Below are positions 6,553 to 14,410 of a stretch of DNA of 18,774 bases, piece by piece. How positions within the stretch are numbered: the first letter of the stretch is position 1; every line of letters starts with the position of its first letter. The notes beneath the pieces are model-generated. The model did no database searches. It worked only from the letters and a program-made list of their open reading frames with translations, and was not told where the DNA came from. The stretch is from CAYWFP01 sp964457365 (GTDB lineage: Bacteria > Planctomycetota > SZUA-567): assembly GCA_964457365.1 (NCBI GenBank), contig CAYWFP010000079.1, forward strand, positions 1 through 18,774, read 5' to 3'. The translations under genes and the position numbers were made by a program.

Positions 6553-7826
6553 TCGGCCTCGGTTTCTTCGGCGGCCTTCTGCGCGGCGCGTTTCTCGGCG
6601 CGCTCCTCCTCGATCACCTCGTAGCTGCGGTTCTCGATCTTGAGGTAGTAGCGCCGGGCCACGCCTTCGTCGGGGCCGTGCTTGCGCCGCTGGTTGGAGT
6701 AGGTCACGCGGATGCGGCTCATGGCGTTGCGGCGCCAGGTCTTGAGCTGCTTCCGCGTCTGCTTGTCCAGGTTCGGCAGACTCAGCAGCAGTTCGTCCGA
6801 GAGGAAGAAGCGGCGGCAGGCGTTCTGCAGATCGTCCTTGAGCTGGCGCAGCGAATCGGAGTTGGTGCGCATGAAGAGCCGCAGCGCGGTGTACTTCTCC
6901 TCGAGCTCGCGCTTGCGGGCCTCGCGGTCGCCCTTGGTCGACTCCTGCGCGTAGAAGCGCGCGCGCATCAGGTGCAGCACGCCCTGACGGCTCCTGAGCT
7001 TCGCCTCCTGCTCGTCGGAGTAGAACTCCAGCAGCGTCTCGATGGAGTCGATGGCCAGCTCGATGGCGACGTTGGCGTTGTGCACCGAGCGCGGCATGGC
7101 CGGGTTGCCGGTTTCGAGGCGGAAGATGCTGAGGCCCTCGTCGTCGGCCTCGTGGGCGATCTCCAGGCGCTGGTCGATGGTGTCGGCTATCTTGTTCCGG
7201 TGCTTGCGCAGCACCCGTTCCTTGACCTTGTTCCAGATATCGTCGTCCGAGCCGGTGATGCGGTCGAAGCCCATGTGGTAGTTGCCGAGCTTGAGCATGT
7301 GAAAACCGCCGCGGTCCGAGGCGTAAAGGCAGCCCGGGCAGACGAGGATCTCGATCAGCGAGTATTCCAGAAAATCCTTCTCGTAGCTCTTGGTGAAGAT
7401 GCTCAGCTCGTACGGGTTGTCCGCGTCGTCGATCGGCAGGAGCGCGCGGTCCTTGATGTCGGGCGCGGTGAAGACCGTGTCGCAGTAGGGGCACTTGAAG
7501 TACCACTCCTTGAGCGCGTAGGAGGTATGCGTCCGCGCTTCGGGGATGCCCTCGAAACGCTTGGGAAAACCGATGTGCCCGGGGCGGATCACCCGCTTGG
7601 GTTGCTGCTCGCGGGTGATAATGGCCGTGGCGCGTTTCTGCTGCCGCGCGGAGGTGGAGGCCTTCTCCGCCTCGTCCTCGAAGATCTGCCGCAGCATGTC
7701 GTTGAGCAGCTCGCTCAGTTCCGCCTCGCTCAAATCCCCGCGGTGCTCGGGATGCTCCTTCAGGTAGCGCAGCAGGAGCGAGCGATAGTTCGCCTCGTTG
7801 AAGACGACGGAGCGCTTGAATTCCAT
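6540..7826 (-). CDS. DUF2225-like zinc-ribbon protein of unknown function
   Basis: A 428-residue cytoplasmic protein. Residues 112-115 (CPYC) and 163-166 (CPGC) form two CxxC knuckles about 50 residues apart, with FKCPYCDTVFTAPDIK and ILVCPGCLYASDRGGF matching the DUF2225 pattern of a Cys4 metal site. The N-terminal 60 residues contain YRSLLLRYLKEHPEHRGDLSEAELSELL, a helical segment. The C-terminal half is highly charged and helical (about 225-425), with a Lys/Glu/Ala-rich tail, and could form coiled coils. The start at 7826 fits a promoter at 7874-7902, with a weak GAAGAGA ribosome binding site. The function of DUF2225 proteins is not known to me; the metal-binding call is from the visible cysteines. 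Confidence 0.75.
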   Translation of the reverse strand: MEFKRSVVFNEANYRSLLLRYLKEHPEHRGDLSEAELSELLNDMLRQIFEDEAEKASTSARQQKRATAIITREQQPKRVIRPGHIGFPKRFEGIPEARTHTSYALKEWYFKCPYCDTVFTAPDIKDRALLPIDDADNPYELSIFTKSYEKDFLEYSLIEILVCPGCLYASDRGGFHMLKLGNYHMGFDRITGSDDDIWNKVKERVLRKHRNKIADTIDQRLEIAHEADDEGLSIFRLETGNPAMPRSVHNANVAIELAIDSIETLLEFYSDEQEAKLRSRQGVLHLMRARFYAQESTKGDREARKRELEEKYTALRLFMRTNSDSLRQLKDDLQNACRRFFLSDELLLSLPNLDKQTRKQLKTWRRNAMSRIRVTYSNQRRKHGPDEGVARRYYLKIENRSYEVIEEERAEKRAAQKAAEETEAEKNG

Positions 7827-7873
7827 GATTTCTCTTCGGCCTCCCCGCGACGGGGCGAAATTCCCGTTTGCTC

Positions 7874-7902
7874 ATTCTACCCCACGAATTCGACGGCGTC
7901 AA
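7874..7902 (-). promoter_or_regulatory. Promoter for the DUF2225-type gene
   Basis: Read on the minus strand: TTGACG (7902-7897), 17 bases, TAGAAT (7879-7874). Spacing and boxes match the pyrE promoter closely. Transcription starts near 7867, about 40 bases before the ATG. A small CCCCG/CGGGG hairpin lies in the leader (about 7842-7856). Confidence 0.6.
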
Positions 7903-7953
7903 AAAGATTTGCCGGGCGCGCGGATCACACCGGTGCCGACGCGGCCAATCCCC

Positions 7954-7981
7954 TTGCGCGGAAAACGCGAAGGCCTATAGT
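7954..7981 (+). promoter_or_regulatory. Possible promoter for galK and the sulfatase
   Basis: TTGCGC (7954-7959), a 16-base spacer, TATAGT (7976-7981). The -10 box is good and the -35 box weak, as expected for an activator-dependent promoter. It gives a leader of about 25 bases before the ATG at 8012. Confidence 0.4.
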
Positions 7982-8011
7982 AGAAGCCGGAGACCGCATA
8001 CGGGAGACGCC

Positions 8012-9181
8012 ATGAACCGCATGATCGACGAAACCCTCGCCGACTTCGCCAACACCTTCGGCCGCAAGAGCGCCGCCTACGGCTGCGCCCCGGGCCGCGT
8101 GGAGGTATTGGGCAACCACACCGACTACAACGAGGGCTTCATCCTCAGCGCCGCCATCGACCGCCACATCGTCATCGCCGGCCGCCGCGTCGACGGGGAT
8201 ACCGCCAAGATCTACTCCCGCACCTTCGAGGTCGGCGAGACGTTCAAGGTGACGGATCCGGCCAAGACCACCGAGCACTTCTGGATCAACTACGTCGAGG
8301 GCGTGGTCGACCAGTTGCAGGCGCAGGGGATCGAACTCGGCGCCTTCGAGGCCATCGTCCACGGCAACGTGCCGCTGGGCTCGGGACTCTCCAGCAGCGC
8401 CGCGCTGGAGGTCGCCACCGCGCGCTTCCTGCAGCAGCTCTTTCCCTACGAGATGGACGCCGTCGAGCTGGCGTTGACCTGCCAGGCCGCGGAAAACAAC
8501 TTCGTCGGCGTCAACTGCGGCATTCTCGACCAGTTCTCCAGCGTCATGGGCAAGGCCGACCACCTCATCTTCCTCGACTGCCGCGACCTGAAACAGTACA
8601 GCCACCTCCCCCTCGGCAGCGAGATCGGCCTGGTGCTGGCCAACACCCGCGCCGAGCACGAGCTGGCCGACGGCACCTACAACCGCCTGCGCGAGCAGTG
8701 CTTCGCCGCCGCGAGACGGTTCGACGCATGGCTCGAGAAGCCTATCACCCACCTGCGCGACGTCGGCGTGGAGGACTTCGAGGCGCACGCGCAGAAACTC
8801 GAGCCGGAACTGCGCGACAAGGCCCGGCACGTCGTCACCGAGAACGACCGCGTGCTGCGCGGCGTCGAGGCGCTGAAGGCGGGCGACCTGAGCGCCATGG
8901 GCAACTGCATGATCGACTCGCACGCCTCCAGCCGCGACCACTTCGGCAACTCCTGCGCGGAACTGGACACCATGGTCCGCTGCGCCATCGGCCTGCCGGG
9001 CTTCTACGGCTGCCGGCTCTCGGGCGGCGGCTTCGGCGGCTGCACCGTCAACCTCGTGCAGGCGCAGAAGGCCGAGGCCTTCGCCGCGCAACTGGCGGAG
9101 AACTACCGCGAACAGACCGGGATCGACCCGGAAATCCATGTCTGCCGCGCCGTCGACGGCGCCGTCGGCCGCCGCTGCTGA
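8012..9181 (+). CDS. galK: Galactokinase (GHMP kinase family)
   Basis: This enzyme phosphorylates galactose at C1 with ATP, the first step of the Leloir pathway, in the cytoplasm. All three GHMP motifs are present in 389 residues: the N-terminal sugar motif PGRVEVLGNHTDYNEG (27-42), the ATP loop PLGSGLSSSAALEVA (121-135), and the C-terminal CRLSGGGFGGCTVNLV. The catalytic Asp is likely Asp173 in NCGILDQFSS. The sugar motif reads GNHTDY where classical galactokinases have GEHTDY, so the Glu that contacts the sugar O6 is Asn35; a related GNHTD form exists in several anaerobes. Sugar preference may therefore differ. The ATG at 8012 follows a GGGAG ribosome binding site. The sulfatase gene begins 26 bases downstream, so the two are probably co-transcribed. 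Confidence 0.9.
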   Translation: MNRMIDETLADFANTFGRKSAAYGCAPGRVEVLGNHTDYNEGFILSAAIDRHIVIAGRRVDGDTAKIYSRTFEVGETFKVTDPAKTTEHFWINYVEGVVDQLQAQGIELGAFEAIVHGNVPLGSGLSSSAALEVATARFLQQLFPYEMDAVELALTCQAAENNFVGVNCGILDQFSSVMGKADHLIFLDCRDLKQYSHLPLGSEIGLVLANTRAEHELADGTYNRLREQCFAAARRFDAWLEKPITHLRDVGVEDFEAHAQKLEPELRDKARHVVTENDRVLRGVEALKAGDLSAMGNCMIDSHASSRDHFGNSCAELDTMVRCAIGLPGFYGCRLSGGGFGGCTVNLVQAQKAEAFAAQLAENYREQTGIDPEIHVCRAVDGAVGRRC

Positions 9182-9207
9182 CGTTTCGCTGATCGAAAGG
9201 AACCGAG

Positions 9208-10668
9208 ATGACCGCAACGCGCAAACCGAACGTCGTCTACATCCTCGCCGACGACATGGGCTACGGCGACGTGTCGTGCCTCAATCCCGGCTCGCGTATC
9301 CGTACGGAGAACCTCGACCGTCTCGCCTCCGGCGGCATGGCCTTCAGCGACGCGCACGCCAGTTCCGCCGTCTGCACGCCCAGCCGCTACAGCATCCTCA
9401 CCGGCCGCTACAACTGGCGCTCCTCCATGAAAGCGGGCGTGCTCTTCGGCTACGACGGCGCGCTGATCGAGGAAGGGCGCACGACCGTGGCGTCGTACCT
9501 GAAGGCGAAGGGTTACGCCACCGGCTGCGTCGGCAAGTGGCATTTGGGATGGCACTGGCATCTGAATAGCGACGACCCGAAAGACATCGACTTCACCAGG
9601 CCGGTTACGGGCGGCCCGGTCGATCACGGCTTCGACGAGTTCTTCGGCATCATCGGCTCGCTGGACATGGACCCGTACGTCTACGTCGAGAACGACCTGC
9701 CCACGGCCGTCCCGGACCACGAGACCGAAGGGACGGGCAAACGCTTCTGGCGCAAGGGGCCGACCGCGCCGGACTTCGACCACGAGGAGGTGCTGCCGAA
9801 ATTCACCGAGAAGGCCTGCGACTTTGTCCGCCGGCACCGTGACGAGCCGTTCTTCCTCTATATGCCGCTGCCGGCGCCGCACACGCCGATCCTGCCGACA
9901 ACAGAGTTCCAGGGCGTGTCCGGCACCAACGAGTACGGCGACTTCTGCCTCATGAGCGACTGGGTGGTCGGCGAGGTGATGAAGACCCTCGACGAGTGCG
10001 ACCTGGCAGAGGACACCCTCCTCGTATTCGCCAGCGACAACGGCTGCTCGCCGATGGCCGACTTTACCGAACTCGCCCGCTGCGGGCATTACCCCAGCTA
10101 CGTCTTCCGCGGCCACAAGGCCGACATCTACGAGGGCGGCCACCGCATTCCGCTCTTGATCCGCTGGCCCAAGGAGATCGCCCAAGGCGGCGTCTGCGAC
10201 GACACGGTCTGCCTCGCGGACCTGTTGGCGACGCTGGCGGACTTCTTCGGCGAGAAGCTGCCCGACGACGCGGGCGAGGACTCGGTCAGCAACCTGCCGC
10301 TCTGGCGCGGGAACGCCGACGCCGCGCCCGTGCGCGAGGCCACGGTGCACCATTCCGTCAACGGCTCGTTCTCCATCCGGCAGGGCAGGTGGAAGCTCGA
10401 GTTCTGCCCCGGTTCGGGCGGCTGGAGCTTTCCCAAGCCCGGCGAGCAGACCGAGGGCCTGCCGCCGATCCAGCTCTACGACCTGGAGGCCGACATCGGC
10501 GAGCACGCCAACCTGCACACCCAGCATCCCGAGGTGGTCGAGAAGCTGACCGCGCTGATGACGCGTTATCTCAAGGAAGGCCGCTCCACGCCCGGCGCGC
10601 CGCAGCCCAATACCGGCCCGCGCCACTGGCCGCAACTGAACTGGCTGAGCGAGCGGGAACTCGCGTAG
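9208..10668 (+). CDS. Type I sulfatase (formylglycine-dependent), no visible signal peptide
   Basis: A 486-residue sulfatase that would hydrolyse sulfate esters, probably on a sugar. The N-terminal metal ligands are in ILADDMGYGD (Asp15, Asp16), the maturation site is AVCTPSRYSILTGR with Cys56 in C-x-P-S-R to be converted to formylglycine, then GCVGKWHLGW supplies the catalytic Lys and His, and ASDNGC the later Asp/Asn pair. Length fits the arylsulfatase group. The start at 9208 has a clear AAAGGA, and MTATRKPNVVYIL gives no export signal, so the enzyme appears cytoplasmic, which would suit small sulfated sugars taken up first. The neighbouring galactokinase suggests a sulfated galactose-type substrate. 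It ends one base from the convergent URO-D-like gene. Confidence 0.92.
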   Translation: MTATRKPNVVYILADDMGYGDVSCLNPGSRIRTENLDRLASGGMAFSDAHASSAVCTPSRYSILTGRYNWRSSMKAGVLFGYDGALIEEGRTTVASYLKAKGYATGCVGKWHLGWHWHLNSDDPKDIDFTRPVTGGPVDHGFDEFFGIIGSLDMDPYVYVENDLPTAVPDHETEGTGKRFWRKGPTAPDFDHEEVLPKFTEKACDFVRRHRDEPFFLYMPLPAPHTPILPTTEFQGVSGTNEYGDFCLMSDWVVGEVMKTLDECDLAEDTLLVFASDNGCSPMADFTELARCGHYPSYVFRGHKADIYEGGHRIPLLIRWPKEIAQGGVCDDTVCLADLLATLADFFGEKLPDDAGEDSVSNLPLWRGNADAAPVREATVHHSVNGSFSIRQGRWKLEFCPGSGGWSFPKPGEQTEGLPPIQLYDLEADIGEHANLHTQHPEVVEKLTALMTRYLKEGRSTPGAPQPNTGPRHWPQLNWLSERELA

Positions 10669-10669
10669 T

Positions 10670-11758
10670 TCAGCGCCGCGCCAACTCGCGCGCATACGCG
10701 AAGTAGCGCTTCACCGCCTCGCCGGGGACGTTGAACGGAATGTGATTGCCGATGCACATCATATACCCCCCGCTCATGCGCGCGGTCTCGGCCATCGACT
10801 CGACCATGCGGCGGATCTCCTCCGGGTCGTTGCGCATCAGCACGCGGTTGTCGCCTTCACCCGCGATGAAGCAGTCGGGGTAGGCGCGGGCGATGCGCTT
10901 GTAATCGGTGTAGGGCTCGCTGATGATGCCGCGCGCGCCGCAGGCCATCACGTCGTCGACGAAGGCGTCGATGCAGCCGTCGACCATGAAGATCACCTCC
11001 TTGCCCGCGTCCTTCAATAGGCTCCAGTACTCCTCGTAACGCGGGAAGATGAACTTCCGCATCCACGCCGGGCTACAGACGGGCCCCTTGGTGAGGACGA
11101 TGTCGTCGTGGCAGACGACGAAGTTGACCGGCAGCCGCGCGAAGGCGCGGAAGACCCGGCGGTTGATCTCGGCAAACTCGTCCATGATACGCTCGAACTC
11201 CGGCTCCAGGGAGAGCATGAGGAAATTCTCGTAACCGAAGACCATTATCGGCCACATGAACATCGTGTTGTAGAAGCTGACGCTCGCCGAACTCCCTTCC
11301 GGCGCGCTGTCGCCCCACTCAACCGGATAGTTCTTCCGGTAGCACTCGTAGATGACCTCCTCGGAGCTGAAGTCCCCGTCGACGGCCACTTGCCAGCCGG
11401 TGAAGTCGGCCTGTTCGAGCGGGCTGAACGCCAGCATCTCGTCGAGATCCCCGAAGCGGCGGCTCGCCACGTCCTGCTGCCAGTAGTCCCGGTTGGCGTC
11501 GCCCCAGCGCCCCGCGCCCTTGCTCTTCTCTTCCGGGCGGGCTTTCGGCTCGTCGCTCTCCGGGACGGGCAGGCCCAGCTCCGGATAGAGCTCGCGCATT
11601 TTCAAGCGGCACCGCCGCGGGTGGTCGTAATAGTCGATCCCGGTCAGATAGGTCTCCGCGTCGGGGCAGGACCAGTGCTCCCAGTGCGGCACCGGGTCGG
11701 GCCCGAGCCCCATGTACGCCTGATACCGCACATCCGTCGTCTCTTCGACCGCCGCCAT
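10670..11758 (-). CDS. Uroporphyrinogen-decarboxylase-fold protein of a sugar locus
   Basis: A 362-residue protein resembling the URO-D superfamily, which includes haem decarboxylases and cobalamin-type methyltransferases. The visible parts are the N-terminal PDPVPHWEHWSCPDAETY, a central FYNTMFMWPIMVFGYENFL, LPVNFVVCHDDIVLTKGPVCSP near residue 218, MVDGCIDAFVDDVMACGARGI and a C-terminal GGYMMCIGNHIPFNVP. The CHDD-x3-KGPVCSP and GNHIPFNVP segments are common to the many 'uroporphyrinogen decarboxylase family' proteins found in glycan-degradation loci of Lentisphaerota-like bacteria. It is unlikely to make haem; there are no other haem genes here. The real substrate is unknown. The start has AAAGGA, and a promoter lies at 11797-11825. 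It is divergent from an AraC regulator. Confidence 0.75.
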   Translation of the reverse strand: MAAVEETTDVRYQAYMGLGPDPVPHWEHWSCPDAETYLTGIDYYDHPRRCRLKMRELYPELGLPVPESDEPKARPEEKSKGAGRWGDANRDYWQQDVASRRFGDLDEMLAFSPLEQADFTGWQVAVDGDFSSEEVIYECYRKNYPVEWGDSAPEGSSASVSFYNTMFMWPIMVFGYENFLMLSLEPEFERIMDEFAEINRRVFRAFARLPVNFVVCHDDIVLTKGPVCSPAWMRKFIFPRYEEYWSLLKDAGKEVIFMVDGCIDAFVDDVMACGARGIISEPYTDYKRIARAYPDCFIAGEGDNRVLMRNDPEEIRRMVESMAETARMSGGYMMCIGNHIPFNVPGEAVKRYFAYARELARR

Positions 11759-11796
11759 CGTTCTTCCTTTCCCTCAAAGCCGGATTCTGCACCGCG

Positions 11797-11825
11797 ACTC
11801 TACCCGCCCGCCCCGGCGGCGACAA
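11797..11825 (-). promoter_or_regulatory. Promoter for the URO-D-like gene
   Basis: Read on the minus strand: TTGTCG (11825-11820), 17 bases, TAGAGT (11802-11797). Transcription starts near 11790, about 30 bases before the ATG at 11758. The 145-bp divergent interval also holds GGGCTTC (11832-11838) and GAAGCCC (11874-11880), a spaced inverted repeat that could be the operator of the adjacent AraC protein. Confidence 0.5.
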
Positions 11826-11903
11826 TGGACCGGGCTTCGTTTAGCATGAAGAATCCACAGATTGTGCTGGACGGAAGCCCCCGGGCGCGGTAGCGTCGCG
11901 CGC

Positions 11904-12749
11904 ATGGCGAAGACCGAGGCGGTCCGCATCGGCGGCGACGACCCGCTGGCGAGCCTGACCACGCGCGTGATCCAGGTCGACTGCCGGCGCTACAGCGCGC
12001 ACTGGGGCGGCGGCGGCGTGGACGAGCACCGCAACCCCTTCGGCCGACTCTACTGGATCCGCGGCGGGGAGGGCGAGACGCGCCACCACGGCAAGGTCTT
12101 CCGCCTGCGCCCGGGGCACCTCTTCTGCATTCCCGCGCATACGCCCGGCTATTACCGCTGCGCCGAAGGCATGGAACTGGCGTGGCTGCACTTCGAGGCC
12201 GCGGTCCTGGGCAGCCTGGAACCGTTCGGCGCTTTCGGCTGGCCTTTCGCCGTGCCGGTGCGCGATCCGGCCGCCGTGGACGGACTCTACTTCGGCATTT
12301 TGGAGCGCATGAGTGATCCACAGCCCGCCGCGCGACTGGAGATCGACGGGGGCCTGCGGCAACTGCTCGCGCGCTTCGCCCGGCCCGTCGACGAACGCAG
12401 CGGCACGCTGGCGCGGGCGCGACGCTTCGCCCCGGTGCTGGCTTATATCGAGCACCACCTCGCCGCGCCGATGAAGCTGGCGGAGCTGGCGGAGCTGGCG
12501 CACCTGCAGCCGACGTACTTCTCCAACCTCTTCAGCCGGGTGCTCGGCCAGCCGCCGATGACCTACCTGACGCGGCGGCGGATCGAGCGGGCCGAGGCGC
12601 TCTTGCTGTCGCGCCCGGAAGCGAAGTTGCAGGAAGTTGCCGAGCGGGTCGGCTTCCAGGACGTCTTCCACTTCTCGCGCACGTTCAAGCGCGTCGCCGG
12701 CGTGCCGCCGTCACAATACCGCGAACGCGCCGAGCGACTGGACGAGTGA
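11904..12749 (+). CDS. AraC-family transcription regulator
   Basis: A 281-residue protein with a cupin-type sensor (about 30-130) holding RLYWIRGGEGETRHHGK, PGHLFCIPAHTPGYY and MELAWLHFEAAV, then two helix-turn-helix motifs: MKLAELAELAHLQPTYFSNLF and KLQEVAERVGFQDVFHFSRT, ending with PPSQYRER. This is the XylS/AraC layout; such regulators usually activate sugar-use genes on binding a sugar. The likely start is ATG 11904, with only a weak ribosome binding site; an earlier ATG at 11862 adds residues unlike the family. It is divergent from the URO-D-like gene and probably controls it. Control of the sulfatase and galK genes is a guess. The 98-bp gap after it shows no clear terminator. Confidence 0.88.
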   Translation: MAKTEAVRIGGDDPLASLTTRVIQVDCRRYSAHWGGGGVDEHRNPFGRLYWIRGGEGETRHHGKVFRLRPGHLFCIPAHTPGYYRCAEGMELAWLHFEAAVLGSLEPFGAFGWPFAVPVRDPAAVDGLYFGILERMSDPQPAARLEIDGGLRQLLARFARPVDERSGTLARARRFAPVLAYIEHHLAAPMKLAELAELAHLQPTYFSNLFSRVLGQPPMTYLTRRRIERAEALLLSRPEAKLQEVAERVGFQDVFHFSRTFKRVAGVPPSQYRERAERLDE

Positions 12750-12847
12750 GAAAGAACCCGGAAGACGGGCGCGCTGTGCGTTGCATGCGATGTTCGCTTT
12801 CGGATTGTTGATTACAGTCTGCCGCCATACGACCGCCATTTCTCAAC

Positions 12848-14242
12848 TCATCGCCGACTTGCCCAGAACGCCCTCCCCCACTCGGTTTGGCAGTCGCCCC
12901 ACTCGTCGCGCAATTCCGCCATCGTCGCGGTCAGCGCCTCGCGGCGATTCTTGTACGCCGGGTCGTCGATGAGGTTGTTCGTCTCCCACGGATCGTTCTC
13001 CAGATCGAAGAGCTGCCAGCCGGTGCGGCGCCCGTTCATGCGCACGTCGATGAGCTTGAAGCCGTCGCGCTTCACCGCGCGCTGGGTCTGGCAGTAGGCG
13101 AAGTACATCGCCTCGCGCAGCGTCTCCGCCGGATCGTTCAGCGCCGGCGCCAGGCTCGTCCCCTCCACCGTCGCCGGCGTCTCCACGCCGCAGAGTTCAC
13201 AGAGAGTGGGGAAGATGTCGAACAAATACGCCCGCGCGACGCTCCGCTCTCCGGCGGGCACGCCCGGACCGGCGAGGACCAGCGGCACGCGCACGCTGTG
13301 CTCGTAGCAGCTCTGCTTGCCCATCAAGCCGTGCTGGCCCACCGCCAGGCCGTTGTCTCCGGCAAAGACGAAGATCGTCTCCGCCAGCTTTCCCGCCTTC
13401 TCCACCGCCTCGACCACGCGGCCGATCGCGTCGTCGAGGTGGGTGATCATGGCGTAGTACTCGGCGATATGACGGCGGACCTCGTCCGGATCGCGCGGAA
13501 ACGCCGCGAGCAGCTCGTCGCGGATCCGCAGCGCCCCGTTCTCGAACGGATGCCCGCCCAGAAAGTTCGGCGGCGTCGGGATCTCGGCCGGGTCGTACAT
13601 CTGCCGGTAGTGCCCGGGCATGGTGCGCGGATCGTGCGGCGCCAGGAACGAGAGATACATGAAGAACGGCTCGGCCGCGTCGGAGCTCTGCAGGAAACGC
13701 GCGCCCGCGTCGGCGATGATATCGGTCGAATGCACGCCGGCGTGGATATGGTCGCAGCGGCGCTCGCTCACCTCGTTGCTGCTCGCGGGAGCGTTCACCG
13801 CCAGGCAGACCTTGTCGTATTTGCCGCGCGGGTCGTAGCGGCAGGCTGGCACGTTCCAGTGGTCGGCCATGCCGCCGAAGAAGATCTCGTCGCCGTGGCT
13901 GAAGCTGCGCGCGTACGAGGCCACGCCGTTGTGCCATTTGCCCGCACCGAAGGTGTTGTATCCCGCTTGGCGGAACGCCTCGCCCAGTGTCGCGTGCGCT
14001 TCGGGAATGCTTTCGCCCGCGCCCTCGATGCGGAAGAGGCTGCGCCCGGTGTGCAGCATCGCCCGGCTGGGCATGCAGACCGCGCCGGAAGTGCCGCAGG
14101 GGATGTGCGCGTGCGTGAAAGCCGAGCCGCGCGCCACGAGCCGGTCGATGTTCGGCGTGCGGATCACGTCGTTGCCGAGCGCGCCGATGGTGTCGAAGCG
14201 CTGGTCGTCGGTGAAGAGAAAGACCACGTTGGGACGGCTCAT
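12848..14242 (-). CDS. Type I sulfatase (second copy), no visible signal peptide
   Basis: A 464-residue formylglycine sulfatase. The N terminus reads MSRPNVVFLFTDDQRFDTIG with metal-binding Asp12/Asp13; the maturation motif is AVCMPSRAMLHTGR (Cys56 in C-x-P-S-R); GAGKWHNG holds the Lys and His; LAPHDPR, FAGDNGLAVGQHG and the Asp/Asn pair complete the site. It differs well beyond the active site from the sulfatase at 9208-10668, so the two probably act on different bonds or substrates. The start at 14242 is preceded by AAAGGA 6-7 bases away; the upstream in-frame open stretch is a shadow of the divergent operon. No export signal is seen. No strong -10/-35 pair was found upstream, consistent with an activator-dependent promoter. 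It converges on the AraC gene. Confidence 0.92.
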   Translation of the reverse strand: MSRPNVVFLFTDDQRFDTIGALGNDVIRTPNIDRLVARGSAFTHAHIPCGTSGAVCMPSRAMLHTGRSLFRIEGAGESIPEAHATLGEAFRQAGYNTFGAGKWHNGVASYARSFSHGDEIFFGGMADHWNVPACRYDPRGKYDKVCLAVNAPASSNEVSERRCDHIHAGVHSTDIIADAGARFLQSSDAAEPFFMYLSFLAPHDPRTMPGHYRQMYDPAEIPTPPNFLGGHPFENGALRIRDELLAAFPRDPDEVRRHIAEYYAMITHLDDAIGRVVEAVEKAGKLAETIFVFAGDNGLAVGQHGLMGKQSCYEHSVRVPLVLAGPGVPAGERSVARAYLFDIFPTLCELCGVETPATVEGTSLAPALNDPAETLREAMYFAYCQTQRAVKRDGFKLIDVRMNGRRTGWQLFDLENDPWETNNLIDDPAYKNRREALTATMAELRDEWGDCQTEWGRAFWASRR

Positions 14243-14347
14243 GCGGAATCCTTTGCTGAAAGCGATCGACGGGAACGCTTCCTGTTTAGCACGAATCGAC
14301 GGCGAAGGAAACGCGAAAACGTCGCGGCAGCGAATGCCTCTTCCCGG

Positions 14348-14376
14348 TTGACAAGACGCGGCCCGGGCATTACCGT
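14348..14376 (+). promoter_or_regulatory. Promoter of the metal-uptake operon, with adjoining hairpin
   Basis: A perfect TTGACA (14348-14353), 17 bases, and TACCGT (14371-14376). The transcript would begin near 14383. A palindrome GTGGG-GA-CCCAC (14386-14397) lies at its very start and touches the ribosome binding site AGGAGG (14398-14403). It could be an operator for a metal-responsive repressor or a stem that gates translation. Which it is cannot be seen. Confidence 0.5.
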
Positions 14377-14410
14377 ACCCTGCGGGTGGGGACCCACAGG
14401 AGGCGCCTCG

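Noticed and set aside
6195..8015. 606-codon plus-strand open frame across the DUF2225-type gene
   Set aside because: No motifs; the minus strand carries two CxxC knuckles and a good promoter.
9103..10695. 530-codon minus-strand open frame across the first sulfatase
   Set aside because: Shadow of an unmistakable sulfatase on the plus strand.
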